A stretch of DNA of 64,000 nucleotides, from NCBI GenBank assembly GCA_025934435.1, contig JAICYB010000008.1, forward strand, positions 1-64,000, in the 5' to 3' direction. A program made the position numbers and the translations under genes. Shown one piece after another: positions 16,404 to 23,410 of this stretch. Within the stretch, counting starts at the first letter, position 1. Every line of letters begins with the position of its first letter. This stretch comes from Actinomycetes bacterium. GTDB lineage: Bacteria > Actinomycetota > JAICYB01. The notes beneath the pieces were generated by a model, which saw only the letters and a list, made by a program, of their open reading frames with translations, made no database searches and was not told where the DNA came from.

Positions 16404-17834
16404 ATGGCGACGCTGCTCGAGGAACTCTGCGCCCGCGCCGGCGACATCAACCCGCGCGAGGTCGAGCACTTCCACCGGCTCATGGCCGTGTGGCAGATGC
16501 TCGCCGACCTCGCGTTCGCCGACCTCCTCCTGCTCGCGCCGCTGAAGGACGACCCCGACGAGAACCTCCTCACCCTCGGACAGATCCGTCCGCTGACGGC
16601 GCAGACGCTCTACCCGGACGACCACGTCGGCACCGCTCTGCTCGCCGAGTTCGCGCCCGAAGCCCTCCGGGCGCTCCGCACCGCGAAGGCACAGAAAGGA
16701 CGCGTCGACTCGCGCGGCGTGCACCGCGCGGCCGTTCCGGTTCGCGTCGGCGACCGTGTTCCCGCCGTCGTTGTGCGCGAAGGCATGCCGTTCGGCGGAC
16801 GTCGCGTCAGCGATCTCGAGGAGGCGTACCAAACCTGCGCGGACGTCCTCTTCAAGATGATCTCGGAAGGCGCCTTCCCCTACGCCGGCGTCGAAGGAGG
16901 GGAGCCGCCGCGAGTGGGTGAAGGTCTGATGGTCGTCGCGTCGACCGGCGTGATCACGTTCGCATCGCCGAACGCGGTCGCCGCCGGACGCCGTCTCAAC
17001 GTCTACAAGGAACTCGTCGGCATGCAGTTGCAGGAGATCACCGGCGGCCCCGCGCTCTGGTCGTCCATCGATGCGGGCAAGCCGTCGGAGGCGGAGGTCG
17101 AGATCGGCGGGGAAGTGATCAGTCGTCGTGTCGTTCCCTTCCGGCTGAAGGGACACAACGAAGGGGGCCTCGTCCTCGTGCAGGACGTCACGGAGCTCCG
17201 TCGACGCGACCGCATGCTCCTCTACAAGGACGCCGTCATCCGCGAGATCCACCACCGCGTGAAGAACAACTTGCAAACGATCGCCTCACTGCTGCGACTG
17301 CAGGCGAGACGTCTCGATTCGGACGAAGCGAAGATCGCGTTGGACGAGTCCGTCACGCGCATCCGCACCATCGCGTTCGTGCACGAAACGCTGTCGCAGG
17401 CGTCGAGCGATCTCGTCGATTTCGACGAGGTCATCCGCGGCGTGCTGCGGATGCTCGAGGACGCGCTCGGTCTCGTCGAGCGCGACATCAAGACCGACGT
17501 CCGCGGCGAGATCCGCGAGCTGCCCGCCGCCGTCGCCACGCCGCTCTCGCTCGTGCTGACCGAGCTCGTGCAGAACGCCGCCGAACACGCGTTCGACGGT
17601 GAAGGCGGCACGATCACGGTTGCGCTCGAGCGGCGCGAGTCGGCGCTGCACATCGAGGTCGAGGACAACGGCGTCGGTATCGCGCCGGAATTCGCCTGGG
17701 ACGGCAGTGGGCTCGGCCTCCAGATCGTCCACCGGCTCGTGACCGACGAGCTCAAGGGCGACATCGAGATGCATCGCAACGGCGGGACGCGCGTCGAGAT
17801 CGACGTCCCACTACCCGGCTACCCGGCCCGTTAG
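16404..17834 (+). CDS. pdtaS: PdtaS-type cytosolic sensor histidine kinase
   Basis: A 476-aa kinase with an N-terminal GAF-like domain (about 1-150), a PAS-like domain (about 175-265), a HisKA_2 dimerisation domain with phospho-acceptor His283 in EIHHRVKNNLQT, and an HWE/HATPase_c domain (LVLTELVQNAAEHAF, VEDNGVGI, GSGLGLQIV). No membrane segments. In mycobacteria this kinase signals to the antitermination regulator PdtaR and is encoded beside whiB1. Here whiB also lies nearby (20642), which supports the name. ATG 16404 has CATGAT 6 bases upstream, resembling the leaderless pattern. A cognate ANTAR regulator is not in the window. Confidence 0.9.
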   Translation: MATLLEELCARAGDINPREVEHFHRLMAVWQMLADLAFADLLLLAPLKDDPDENLLTLGQIRPLTAQTLYPDDHVGTALLAEFAPEALRALRTAKAQKGRVDSRGVHRAAVPVRVGDRVPAVVVREGMPFGGRRVSDLEEAYQTCADVLFKMISEGAFPYAGVEGGEPPRVGEGLMVVASTGVITFASPNAVAAGRRLNVYKELVGMQLQEITGGPALWSSIDAGKPSEAEVEIGGEVISRRVVPFRLKGHNEGGLVLVQDVTELRRRDRMLLYKDAVIREIHHRVKNNLQTIASLLRLQARRLDSDEAKIALDESVTRIRTIAFVHETLSQASSDLVDFDEVIRGVLRMLEDALGLVERDIKTDVRGEIRELPAAVATPLSLVLTELVQNAAEHAFDGEGGTITVALERRESALHIEVEDNGVGIAPEFAWDGSGLGLQIVHRLVTDELKGDIEMHRNGGTRVEIDVPLPGYPAR

Positions 17835-17844
17835 GCTCGAAGAC

Positions 17845-18027
17845 GTGCACGAGTTCGATTTCCGCCGCCGCCGCATGAACCCGCAGGCGATCATCGCGTT
17901 CCTGCTCGGCGTCGTCGTCGCCTACCTGATCTCCGTGCAACTCGGCTTCGGCGGGGGCGGGATCTTCGTGACGCTCGTGGTCGTTGCCGTCGGCGGCTTC
18001 TGGTACCACATCAGGCGCGTCGTCTAA
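17845..18027 (+). CDS. Small two-helix membrane protein
   Basis: A 60-aa protein: basic N-terminus (FDFRRRRMN), a first hydrophobic segment (IIAFLLGVVVAYLI), a glycine turn, a second segment (IFVTLVVVAVGGFWY), and a basic end (HIRRVV). GTG 17845 lacks a ribosome site, but TAGGCT, which includes the stop codon of the kinase, lies 7 bases upstream. ATG 17875 is an alternative start. The 3' end overlaps the convergent pseudo-receiver gene by 4 bases. Function is unknown. Confidence 0.6.
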   Translation: MHEFDFRRRRMNPQAIIAFLLGVVVAYLISVQLGFGGGGIFVTLVVVAVGGFWYHIRRVV

Positions 18028-18398
18028 GCGGACGGAGCTCCCACGAGGTCGATGATGATCTCGTCGATCTCGGTCGGGTCGACCGGTTTCACGCGCCACG
18101 CGTCGCAGCGTGACCATCCGGCCAGCCACGAATCGGCGGAGCGTTCCAAGAGGACGATCACCTTCGGATCCTTGATCACGCCTTCGTCCGCCATCGTCTT
18201 GAGTTCGTAGGACACCGCGAAGCCGCCCATCTGACCGATGCTCGCGGCGACGACGACGACGTCGGGGGAGCGTGCGTGGGCGAGCGTGACAACGTTCGGT
18301 CCGTCCGATACTTCGACGATCTCGCGGTCGGGTGACGAAAGACCGGAACGCAGCGCGCCGAGGTCGTAGGGGTCCTTGTCGGCGAGGACGAGCAGCAC
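18024..18398 (-). CDS. Receiver-like (pseudo-receiver) protein lacking the phospho-Asp
   Basis: A 124-aa single-domain protein with a CheY-like fold: an acidic start (VLADKDP), a strand ending PDVVVVAAS, and the conserved Lys (WRVKPVDP, K104). At the phosphorylation site the expected Asp is Ala (A51), so it is probably not phosphorylated in the ordinary way. GTG 18398 directly abuts the TAA of the zinc-ribbon gene, so the two should be co-translated. It lies beside the PdtaS-like kinase, which may be coincidence. Confidence 0.75.
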   Translation of the reverse strand: MLLVLADKDPYDLGALRSGLSSPDREIVEVSDGPNVVTLAHARSPDVVVVAASIGQMGGFAVSYELKTMADEGVIKDPKVIVLLERSADSWLAGWSRCDAWRVKPVDPTEIDEIIIDLVGAPSA

Positions 18399-18734
18399 TT
18401 AGGACACGGGCTCGGCCGGACGAGGCGGCCAACGCGACTGGAACGGCTCCGTGATGAGCTTGTCCTGCGCCGCAAGCGCATCTTCGACGGGGCCGTCGAC
18501 CGACGCTTTGTCGATCGAGAAGCCACCGGCGAGCTCGCCGAGGAGCGTGAGTTGGCGAGCGAATTCCGCGCCGTAGGAGAGCACGCGCTCTGCCGTTTCG
18601 ACGAACGTGCCGACGTACTGGAACGCCAGAACTTCACCGCAGAACGGGCAGTGTCCGGGACGGTTCTCGGGATCGATGGCCATGACGAGCGGGAAGGTCC
18701 GCTCGCAGTTCCTGCAGGTGATCTTGATGTCCAA
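18399..18734 (-). CDS. Zinc-ribbon protein upstream of pseudo-receiver
   Basis: An about 111-aa protein with two Cys pairs (CRNCERTF and CPFCGEVL), predicted to bind zinc. A helical region (VETAERVLSYGAEFARQLTLLGEL) and a Pro-rich end follow. TTG 18734 was chosen because GAGAGGA lies 4 bases upstream and the first Cys pair follows at once. Longer frames upstream look non-coding and would run into the ftsH promoter. It is divergent from ftsH and coupled to the pseudo-receiver. Function is unknown. Confidence 0.65.
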   Translation of the reverse strand: MDIKITCRNCERTFPLVMAIDPENRPGHCPFCGEVLAFQYVGTFVETAERVLSYGAEFARQLTLLGELAGGFSIDKASVDGPVEDALAAQDKLITEPFQSRWPPRPAEPVS

Positions 18735-18811
18735 GGGTCCTCTCGCCTCTCTGCTTCGCTTCGAGGTGGCTGGCGTTCTTGGCTGCGAAGCTACCCTATG
18801 CTGGCCTTCTG

Positions 18812-20665
18812 GTGCAGCGACGTCCACAACGTAGCGGGCCGACGCGGCAACGTCCGCGCTGGCGACTGCTCGCGGTCTACGCGGCGGCGCTCGTGGCCGT
18901 CCTCTACATCTTCCAGGCGGCGACTCGTCCGCAGGTCGACAACATCGCATACAGCCGCTTCCGCGATCTCGTCGCGCAAGGACACGTCAAAGACATCACG
19001 ATCACGAGCTCGAAGATCGACGGTCACTACCTGAAAGGGAAGAAGACCGTCGCCTTCACGACGACCCAGCTGCCGTTCCCGGACGATCAGCTCGTCCCCG
19101 ATCTCCGCAAGCACCACGTGAAGATCGTCGCGCAGGCGGACAACCCACTCGTCGCCGTCTTCTTCCAATGGATCCTGCCGATCGGTCTGCTGTTCGGTCT
19201 CTACTTCCTGCTCTTCCGAAGGATGGGGCCCGGGCAAGCGCTCCAGTTCGGACGTTCCAAAGCGCGGGTCTACAACCGCAAGGAGATGCGCACCGACTTC
19301 TCCGACGTCGCCGGTGTGGACGAAGCCGTCGCGGAGCTACGTGAGGTCGTCGATTTCCTGAAGAACGCCAGGAAATACCAACGCCTGGGCGGACGGATCC
19401 CCAAGGGTGTGCTCCTCGTCGGTCCTCCGGGAACGGGCAAGACGCTCCTCGCGCGCGCGGTCGCCGGTGAGGCGGATGTGCCCTTCTTCTATATGTCGGG
19501 CTCGGAGTTCGTCGAGATGTTCGTCGGCGTCGGGGCGTCCCGCGTGCGTGAGCTGTTCGAGCAGGCGAAGACCCACGCCCCGTGCATCATCTTCATCGAC
19601 GAGCTGGACACGATCGGGAAATCCCGCGGCGGTGCGGTCACCTTCGGCGGACACGACGAGCGCGAGCAGACGCTGAACCAGCTCCTCGCCGAGATGGACG
19701 GCTTCGACCCGAAGGTCGGCGTGATCATCATGGCGGCGACGAACCGTCCGGAAGTGCTCGACCAGGCGCTGATGCGACCGGGCCGTTTCGACCGCATGGT
19801 GGTAGTGGATCGTCCGGACCTCAATGGACGGATCGCGATCCTGCAGGTGCACGCGCGCAAGGTGAAGCTCGCGACGGATGTCGACCTCCGCGCGATCGCC
19901 GCACAGACGCCGGGCGCCGCCGGGGCCGAGCTCGAGAACATCGTCAATGAAGCCGCGCTGCTCGCCGCGAGGCGCGGTGAGGATTCGGTCGAACAGCGCG
20001 ATCTCCAAGAGGCGATCGAACGCGTCCTCGCCGGGCTCGAGCGTCGCTCCCGGGTGCTGTCGCCGCTCGAGAAGGATCGCGTCGCCCATCACGAATCCGG
20101 ACACGCGCTCGTCGGCGTCTTCGTGGACCACGCCGACCCGGTGCACAAGGTCTCGATCGTTCCGCGCGGTGCGGCGGCACTCGGGATGACGATCTCCGTA
20201 CCCATGGAGGACCGTTACCTGCTGACGGAGCCGGAGCTCCAAGACCGGCTGGCGGTGTTGCTCGGGGGACGAGCGGCGGAGGAGATCATCTTCGAGACCG
20301 TCTCGACGGGTTCGTCCGACGACCTTCAGAAGGCAACAGACATCGCCCGACGTATGGTCGAGCAGTTCGGGATGTCACCGAAGGTCGGTCCGATCGCCGT
20401 CACGCAGGACGGGTCGCAGTTCCTCGACCAGAAGTTCCCGTGGGATCAGCAGAAGACGACGTCCGAGGAGCTCGCGCGCAAAGCCGACGAAGAGGTGACG
20501 CGTCTGGTGTCCGAGGCCTATGACCGCGCGAAGCGGATCCTCACCGAGCACGAAGCGGCGCTGCGAGCGGTCGCGGACGAGCTGAAGCGCGTCGAGGTGT
20601 TGGACGGTACCGCGTTGCGCGCTCTCGTCGACCGCGTCGAACTAGCGAGTGATACGCGCAGTTAG
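18812..20665 (+). CDS. ftsH: ATP-dependent zinc metalloprotease FtsH
   Basis: A membrane AAA+ protease of about 617 aa. Two transmembrane helices (near 20-36 and 117-137) flank a small extracytoplasmic domain. Then come Walker A GPPGTGKT, Walker B IIFIDELD, the second region of homology ([20 protein letters not shown]), and the zinc site HHESGHALV (HExxH), with the third ligand in the [12 protein letters not shown] region. It degrades membrane and some cytosolic proteins. The start is uncertain: TTG 18779 gives 628 aa, while TATGCT (18797-18802) just upstream of CTG/GTG 18809-18812 suggests a near-leaderless start. The 3' end overlaps whiB by 24 bases. Confidence 0.95.
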   Translation: MQRRPQRSGPTRQRPRWRLLAVYAAALVAVLYIFQAATRPQVDNIAYSRFRDLVAQGHVKDITITSSKIDGHYLKGKKTVAFTTTQLPFPDDQLVPDLRKHHVKIVAQADNPLVAVFFQWILPIGLLFGLYFLLFRRMGPGQALQFGRSKARVYNRKEMRTDFSDVAGVDEAVAELREVVDFLKNARKYQRLGGRIPKGVLLVGPPGTGKTLLARAVAGEADVPFFYMSGSEFVEMFVGVGASRVRELFEQAKTHAPCIIFIDELDTIGKSRGGAVTFGGHDEREQTLNQLLAEMDGFDPKVGVIIMAATNRPEVLDQALMRPGRFDRMVVVDRPDLNGRIAILQVHARKVKLATDVDLRAIAAQTPGAAGAELENIVNEAALLAARRGEDSVEQRDLQEAIERVLAGLERRSRVLSPLEKDRVAHHESGHALVGVFVDHADPVHKVSIVPRGAAALGMTISVPMEDRYLLTEPELQDRLAVLLGGRAAEEIIFETVSTGSSDDLQKATDIARRMVEQFGMSPKVGPIAVTQDGSQFLDQKFPWDQQKTTSEELARKADEEVTRLVSEAYDRAKRILTEHEAALRAVADELKRVEVLDGTALRALVDRVELASDTRS

Positions 20666-20890
20666 CTCGCGGCGCATGTAGCGACGCTCTTCTTCAGTCG
20701 TCGCGCCCCAGATCCCGTATTCCTGGTTCGAGTCGAGCGCGTAGCCGAGGCAGTCTTCCTTGACGTTGCACGAATGACAGACCGCTTTCGCTGCGTCGAT
20801 CTGGAGCAGAGCAGGGCCCGTGGTTCCTACGGGGAAGAACAGATCCGGATCCATCTCTTTGCAGCGAGCGAATTCGCGCCAGTCAGTCAA
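20642..20890 (-). CDS. whiB1: WhiB-like [4Fe-4S] transcriptional regulator, WhiB1/WblE type
   Basis: An 82-aa Wbl protein with the four cluster cysteines Cys10, Cys38, Cys41 and Cys47 (CxxC plus C), the turn GIWGATTEEE, and a basic C-terminus. Wbl proteins occur essentially only in Actinomycetota and their phages. They bind a nitric-oxide-sensitive Fe-S cluster and interact with sigma-A. TTG 20890 has GAGGAGG 6 bases upstream. Promoter and CRP-like site lie at 20955-20983. The PdtaS-like kinase nearby and the lipid kinase next door match the mycobacterial/streptomycete whiB1/wblE neighbourhood. Confidence 0.93.
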   Translation of the reverse strand: MTDWREFARCKEMDPDLFFPVGTTGPALLQIDAAKAVCHSCNVKEDCLGYALDSNQEYGIWGATTEEERRYMRRELTARITR

Positions 20891-20954
20891 ACTGTTCCTC
20901 CTCGGCTCGTCGCGGTCCGTGATTACGCGCGCCCTATGTGACAGCGGGGCTGTA

Positions 20955-20983
20955 AGTATGCCCGCTCGTGACCGAGTGCACAA
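20955..20983 (-). promoter_or_regulatory. whiB promoter with overlapping CRP-like site
   Basis: On the minus strand, TTGTGC (20978-20983) and CATACT (20955-20960) are separated by exactly 17 bases, giving an untranslated leader of roughly 58 bases. CGTGA-N6-GCACA (20967-20982) matches 8 of 10 positions of the CRP consensus TGTGA-N6-TCACA and overlaps the -35 box. ACAGC-GGG-GCTGT at 20941-20953 lies around the start site. Confidence 0.55.
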
Positions 20984-20993
20984 GGGGTCTGAC

Positions 20994-21025
20994 CTGCGGA
21001 AACTTACACTCTTGTAGTTCCGCAG
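20994..21025 (-). terminator. Hairpin after the diacylglycerol-kinase-like gene
   Basis: CTGCGGAA and TTCCGCAG pair perfectly, and the stem continues inward with two single-base bulges to a CTCT/AGAG loop. It starts immediately after the TAG at 21026-21028. No U-run follows, so it is a terminator-like or mRNA-stabilising hairpin that separates this gene from whiB. Confidence 0.55.
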
Positions 21026-21961
21026 CTAAGCCCACACGGGGAGGCCGAAGGGGAGGGCTTTCGCGGTGATCTCGGACACGTTTCCGAGGTATTCGCCGTC
21101 GGTTTGGAGCGGAACAGGACGCTGCGCAACGAGGTGTATCGAGTCTTGTCCAGACAGATGGAGCGCTTTCGTGTGGCTGAGGTGGCGTCCTGAGCCGAGG
21201 GATTGCTGCACCCAGCGCACCGTCCGGTAAAGACCGATCTGTTTCGCGGCGACGAGGTCGAGTCCCGTGTTCGCTCCGGCGTCGGGTGCTACGCGGATGC
21301 CGCGCGTGCGGAGATAGGTGTACGGATCGTCGGCGGCGATGCACGCCCAGTACGCGTTCTGTGGTCCGTCCGGCGTGTCGATGCGGAGCTGCGGCACGTG
21401 ACCTCTTCGCATCGCGAAGAAGGTTTGGAGCCCGAAGTAGATGAAGGCGCCGTCGTTCCGTTTGCGACGCCGCTTCATCTGTTCGACGCGTTTCACGATC
21501 TCGCCGTCGAGGACGAGGCCCGCGGCGAAGGCGAAGGTGCGATCGACATGGTCGGTCGGTCCCGTGCCGGTGATCCGTCCGATCGTTCGACGTTGTGGCT
21601 CGCCGCGCTCGACGACGTGGATCAGGCGCGCCGCTGCTTCGACGAGGTCGTTCGGGTAGCCGAGGTTTCTTGCGAGAACGTTCGTGCGTCCACCCGGCAG
21701 CACCGCGAGGGTGACGTCCGTCGAGTCGTCGGAGCCGAGGAGTCCGTTGATCACTTCGTTGACGGTGCCGTCACCGCCGTAGGCGATGACCGTTTTCGCG
21801 CCGGCCGTCACGGCCTCGCGCGCGAGCGCGGCGGCGTGTCCGCGCGACGTGGTCTGCGCGAGTTCGAGCTCGAAGGTTGCTTCGAGGGCGCGTTCGACGA
21901 CGCGGAGGGAATCGGGCGCGACGCGTCCTGCCTTCGGGTTCTCGATGAGGAGCGCGTGCAT
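21026..21961 (-). CDS. Diacylglycerol kinase / LCB5-type lipid kinase
   Basis: A 311-aa DAGK_cat family kinase. It begins with LLIENPKAG, has the nucleotide motif YGGDGTVNEVINGL at about 61-74, and GGRTNVLARNLGYP. The C-terminal beta-sandwich ends with VPLQTDGEYLG, the conserved late motif. It phosphorylates diacylglycerol or a related lipid, feeding phospholipid turnover or mannoside synthesis. The ATG is set by the NPKAG motif; TAGACT lies 11 bases upstream and there is no good ribosome site. Confidence 0.9.
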   Translation of the reverse strand: MHALLIENPKAGRVAPDSLRVVERALEATFELELAQTTSRGHAAALAREAVTAGAKTVIAYGGDGTVNEVINGLLGSDDSTDVTLAVLPGGRTNVLARNLGYPNDLVEAAARLIHVVERGEPQRRTIGRITGTGPTDHVDRTFAFAAGLVLDGEIVKRVEQMKRRRKRNDGAFIYFGLQTFFAMRRGHVPQLRIDTPDGPQNAYWACIAADDPYTYLRTRGIRVAPDAGANTGLDLVAAKQIGLYRTVRWVQQSLGSGRHLSHTKALHLSGQDSIHLVAQRPVPLQTDGEYLGNVSEITAKALPFGLPVWA

Positions 21962-22023
21962 CTCAGTTCGCGAGTCTATGCTTCGCCGACCTTCCCCCGG
22001 ACTTCCCTGTTCGGAGGCGTACG

Positions 22024-22284
22024 ATGAAGGCAATGGATGTAGCGCGGCTCGCGCTTTACGACCTGCTGAAGGACAAGCTCGACGAGGAACCGGCACGCCT
22101 GCTCGTCGCGGCGTTACCGCCGGGGCCCGACGAGCTCGTGACGAACACCTATCTCGAGCAAACACTCGACGCTCGGCTCGCCGAGCAGACCGACAAGCTG
22201 ACGTGGCGGATGATCACCATCATGGGGGCGTGGACGGCGATCGGGACGTCGCTCTTCGCCCTGTTATCGAAGATCGTTCACTGA
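22024..22284 (+). CDS. Small helical protein with C-terminal membrane anchor
   Basis: An 86-aa protein with a helical N-terminus (ARLALYDLLKDKLDEEPARLL), a likely short coiled coil (YLEQTLDARLAEQTDKLTWR), and one C-terminal hydrophobic segment (MITIMGAWTAIGTSLFALL). The arrangement resembles DUF1640/CCDC90-type small tail-anchored proteins, but I cannot name it with certainty. GGAGG lies 6 bases before the ATG. It is convergent with Ku, with a 4-base gap. Confidence 0.65.
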   Translation: MKAMDVARLALYDLLKDKLDEEPARLLVAALPPGPDELVTNTYLEQTLDARLAEQTDKLTWRMITIMGAWTAIGTSLFALLSKIVH

Positions 22285-22288
22285 ACGG

Positions 22289-23080
22289 CTATTCGCCGGA
22301 CGCCTTTCGCGCCTTCACTTCTTCGAGCGATCGCTTCAGTGCTTCCGTGAGGTCGACGACCTGCGGCATCTCCTCCGGCGCCTCCGGTGCCATGACCTCA
22401 CGGCCCTCGATCTTCTCGTTCACGGCTGCCATCAGCGCGTCGCGATAGGTGTCGCGGTACTGCGACGGATCGAAGTCCTCCGTGAGCGAGTCGATGAGCA
22501 TCGACGCCATCTTGTAATCGGATTCGCTCGTCTCGACGTCGCGCTCGACCTCCGCGAAGCGCGCTTCGCGGATCTCGTCCGGCCAGTACAACGTCTCGAG
22601 CACGAGCGTGTTGCCCCGGACGCGGAGTGTGCCGAGCCGCTCTTTGTCGCGGATCGCGACCTTCGCGACGGCAACGCGATCCGACTTGGCGAGCGCCTTG
22701 CGAAGCAGCGCGTACGCCTTGATGCCGAGCTCGTCGGGAGCGAGGTAGTACGAGCGCTGGTAATAGATCGGGTCGATCTGCTCGCTCGCGGTGAAGTGCA
22801 CGACTTCGACGGTGTGCGACGTCTCGGTCTGAACGTTGGCGAGCTCTTCGTCTGACAACTGGACGTACGCGCCCTTCTCGTACTCGAACGCGCGCACGAG
22901 ATCGTCCTTGCCGAGATCGGTGGTGCCGCAGACCGTGCATGTGCGGTTGTTGCGGATGCGCCCGCCGTCTTCTTTGTGTAAGAGGTTGAAGCGGAGACTC
23001 TTCTCTTCCGTCGCCGAGAACAGGCGGACGGGGATCGAGATCAGTCCGAAGTTGATGGCGCCGCGCCAGATCGCCTGCAT
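22289..23080 (-). CDS. ku: Ku, NHEJ DNA end-binding protein
   Basis: A 263-aa bacterial Ku. The core begins with the typical MQAIWRGAINFGLISIPVRL, holds NRTCTVCGT, and contains the ring-forming EQIDPIYYQRSYYLAPDE. The C-terminus is short and moderately basic, without a long Lys-rich tail. It forms a homodimeric ring on DNA ends and recruits the LigD polymerase and ligase, here encoded apart at 14.2-16.1 kb. The upstream STAS gene is 12 bases away. TAGGCT lies 9 bases before the ATG. Confidence 0.97.
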   Translation of the reverse strand: MQAIWRGAINFGLISIPVRLFSATEEKSLRFNLLHKEDGGRIRNNRTCTVCGTTDLGKDDLVRAFEYEKGAYVQLSDEELANVQTETSHTVEVVHFTASEQIDPIYYQRSYYLAPDELGIKAYALLRKALAKSDRVAVAKVAIRDKERLGTLRVRGNTLVLETLYWPDEIREARFAEVERDVETSESDYKMASMLIDSLTEDFDPSQYRDTYRDALMAAVNEKIEGREVMAPEAPEEMPQVVDLTEALKRSLEEVKARKASGE

Positions 23081-23092
23081 CGCCCTGACAGC

Positions 23093-23410
23093 CTATCCCG
23101 CGACGAGTGGGATGACCTTGTCGAGATCGGTGATCTCGAGCACGCGGAGCACCGCCCCTTGCGCCCCCGAGATCTGCATCGTCCCGCCGGCTTCGCGCAA
23201 GCGACGAAGCGTGCCGAGCAGGAGGCCGAGACCGGTCGAGTCGATGAACTCGAGCCCGGCGACGTCGACCGTCACGTTCAGAACCTCAGGCGGACGAAGC
23301 TCGACGAGCGTCTCGCGCAATAGCGGAGCGGACGCGAGATCGCAGGTGCCTTCGAGGTGCAGTGTCTTGTCCTTGCCTTCGCCGCGGATGGTGATGTCGA
23401 GATCGTTCAC
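23093..23410 (-). CDS. STAS-domain anti-sigma-factor antagonist
   Basis: A 105-aa SpoIIAA/RsbV-type protein with the phosphorylatable Ser58 in FIDSTGLGLLLG. Such proteins capture an anti-sigma kinase when unphosphorylated and so release an alternative sigma factor. GTG 23410 overlaps the acnA stop (GTGA), so it is translationally coupled to aconitase. Neither its partner kinase nor the sigma factor is in the window. Confidence 0.9.
   Translation of the reverse strand: MNDLDITIRGEGKDKTLHLEGTCDLASAPLLRETLVELRPPEVLNVTVDVAGLEFIDSTGLGLLLGTLRRLREAGGTMQISGAQGAVLRVLEITDLDKVIPLVAG

Noticed and set aside
15096..17276. A 726-codon minus-strand frame over the ligase, zinc-ribbon and kinase genes
   Set aside because: It covers three well-supported plus-strand genes with recognisable motifs; its product has low-complexity composition typical of a shadow frame.
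20642..20983. A longer WhiB frame starting upstream at 20983
   Set aside because: The extra 31 residues have no Wbl similarity and would cover the promoter; TTG 20890 has a strong ribosome site and places Cys10 correctly.
6820..21003. Shared 15-mer CTGACCTGCGGAAAC at 6820-6834 and 20989-21003, both in intergenic regions
   Set aside because: One or two 15-base coincidences are expected by chance among all position pairs in 64 kb, and the surrounding sequence and structure differ.
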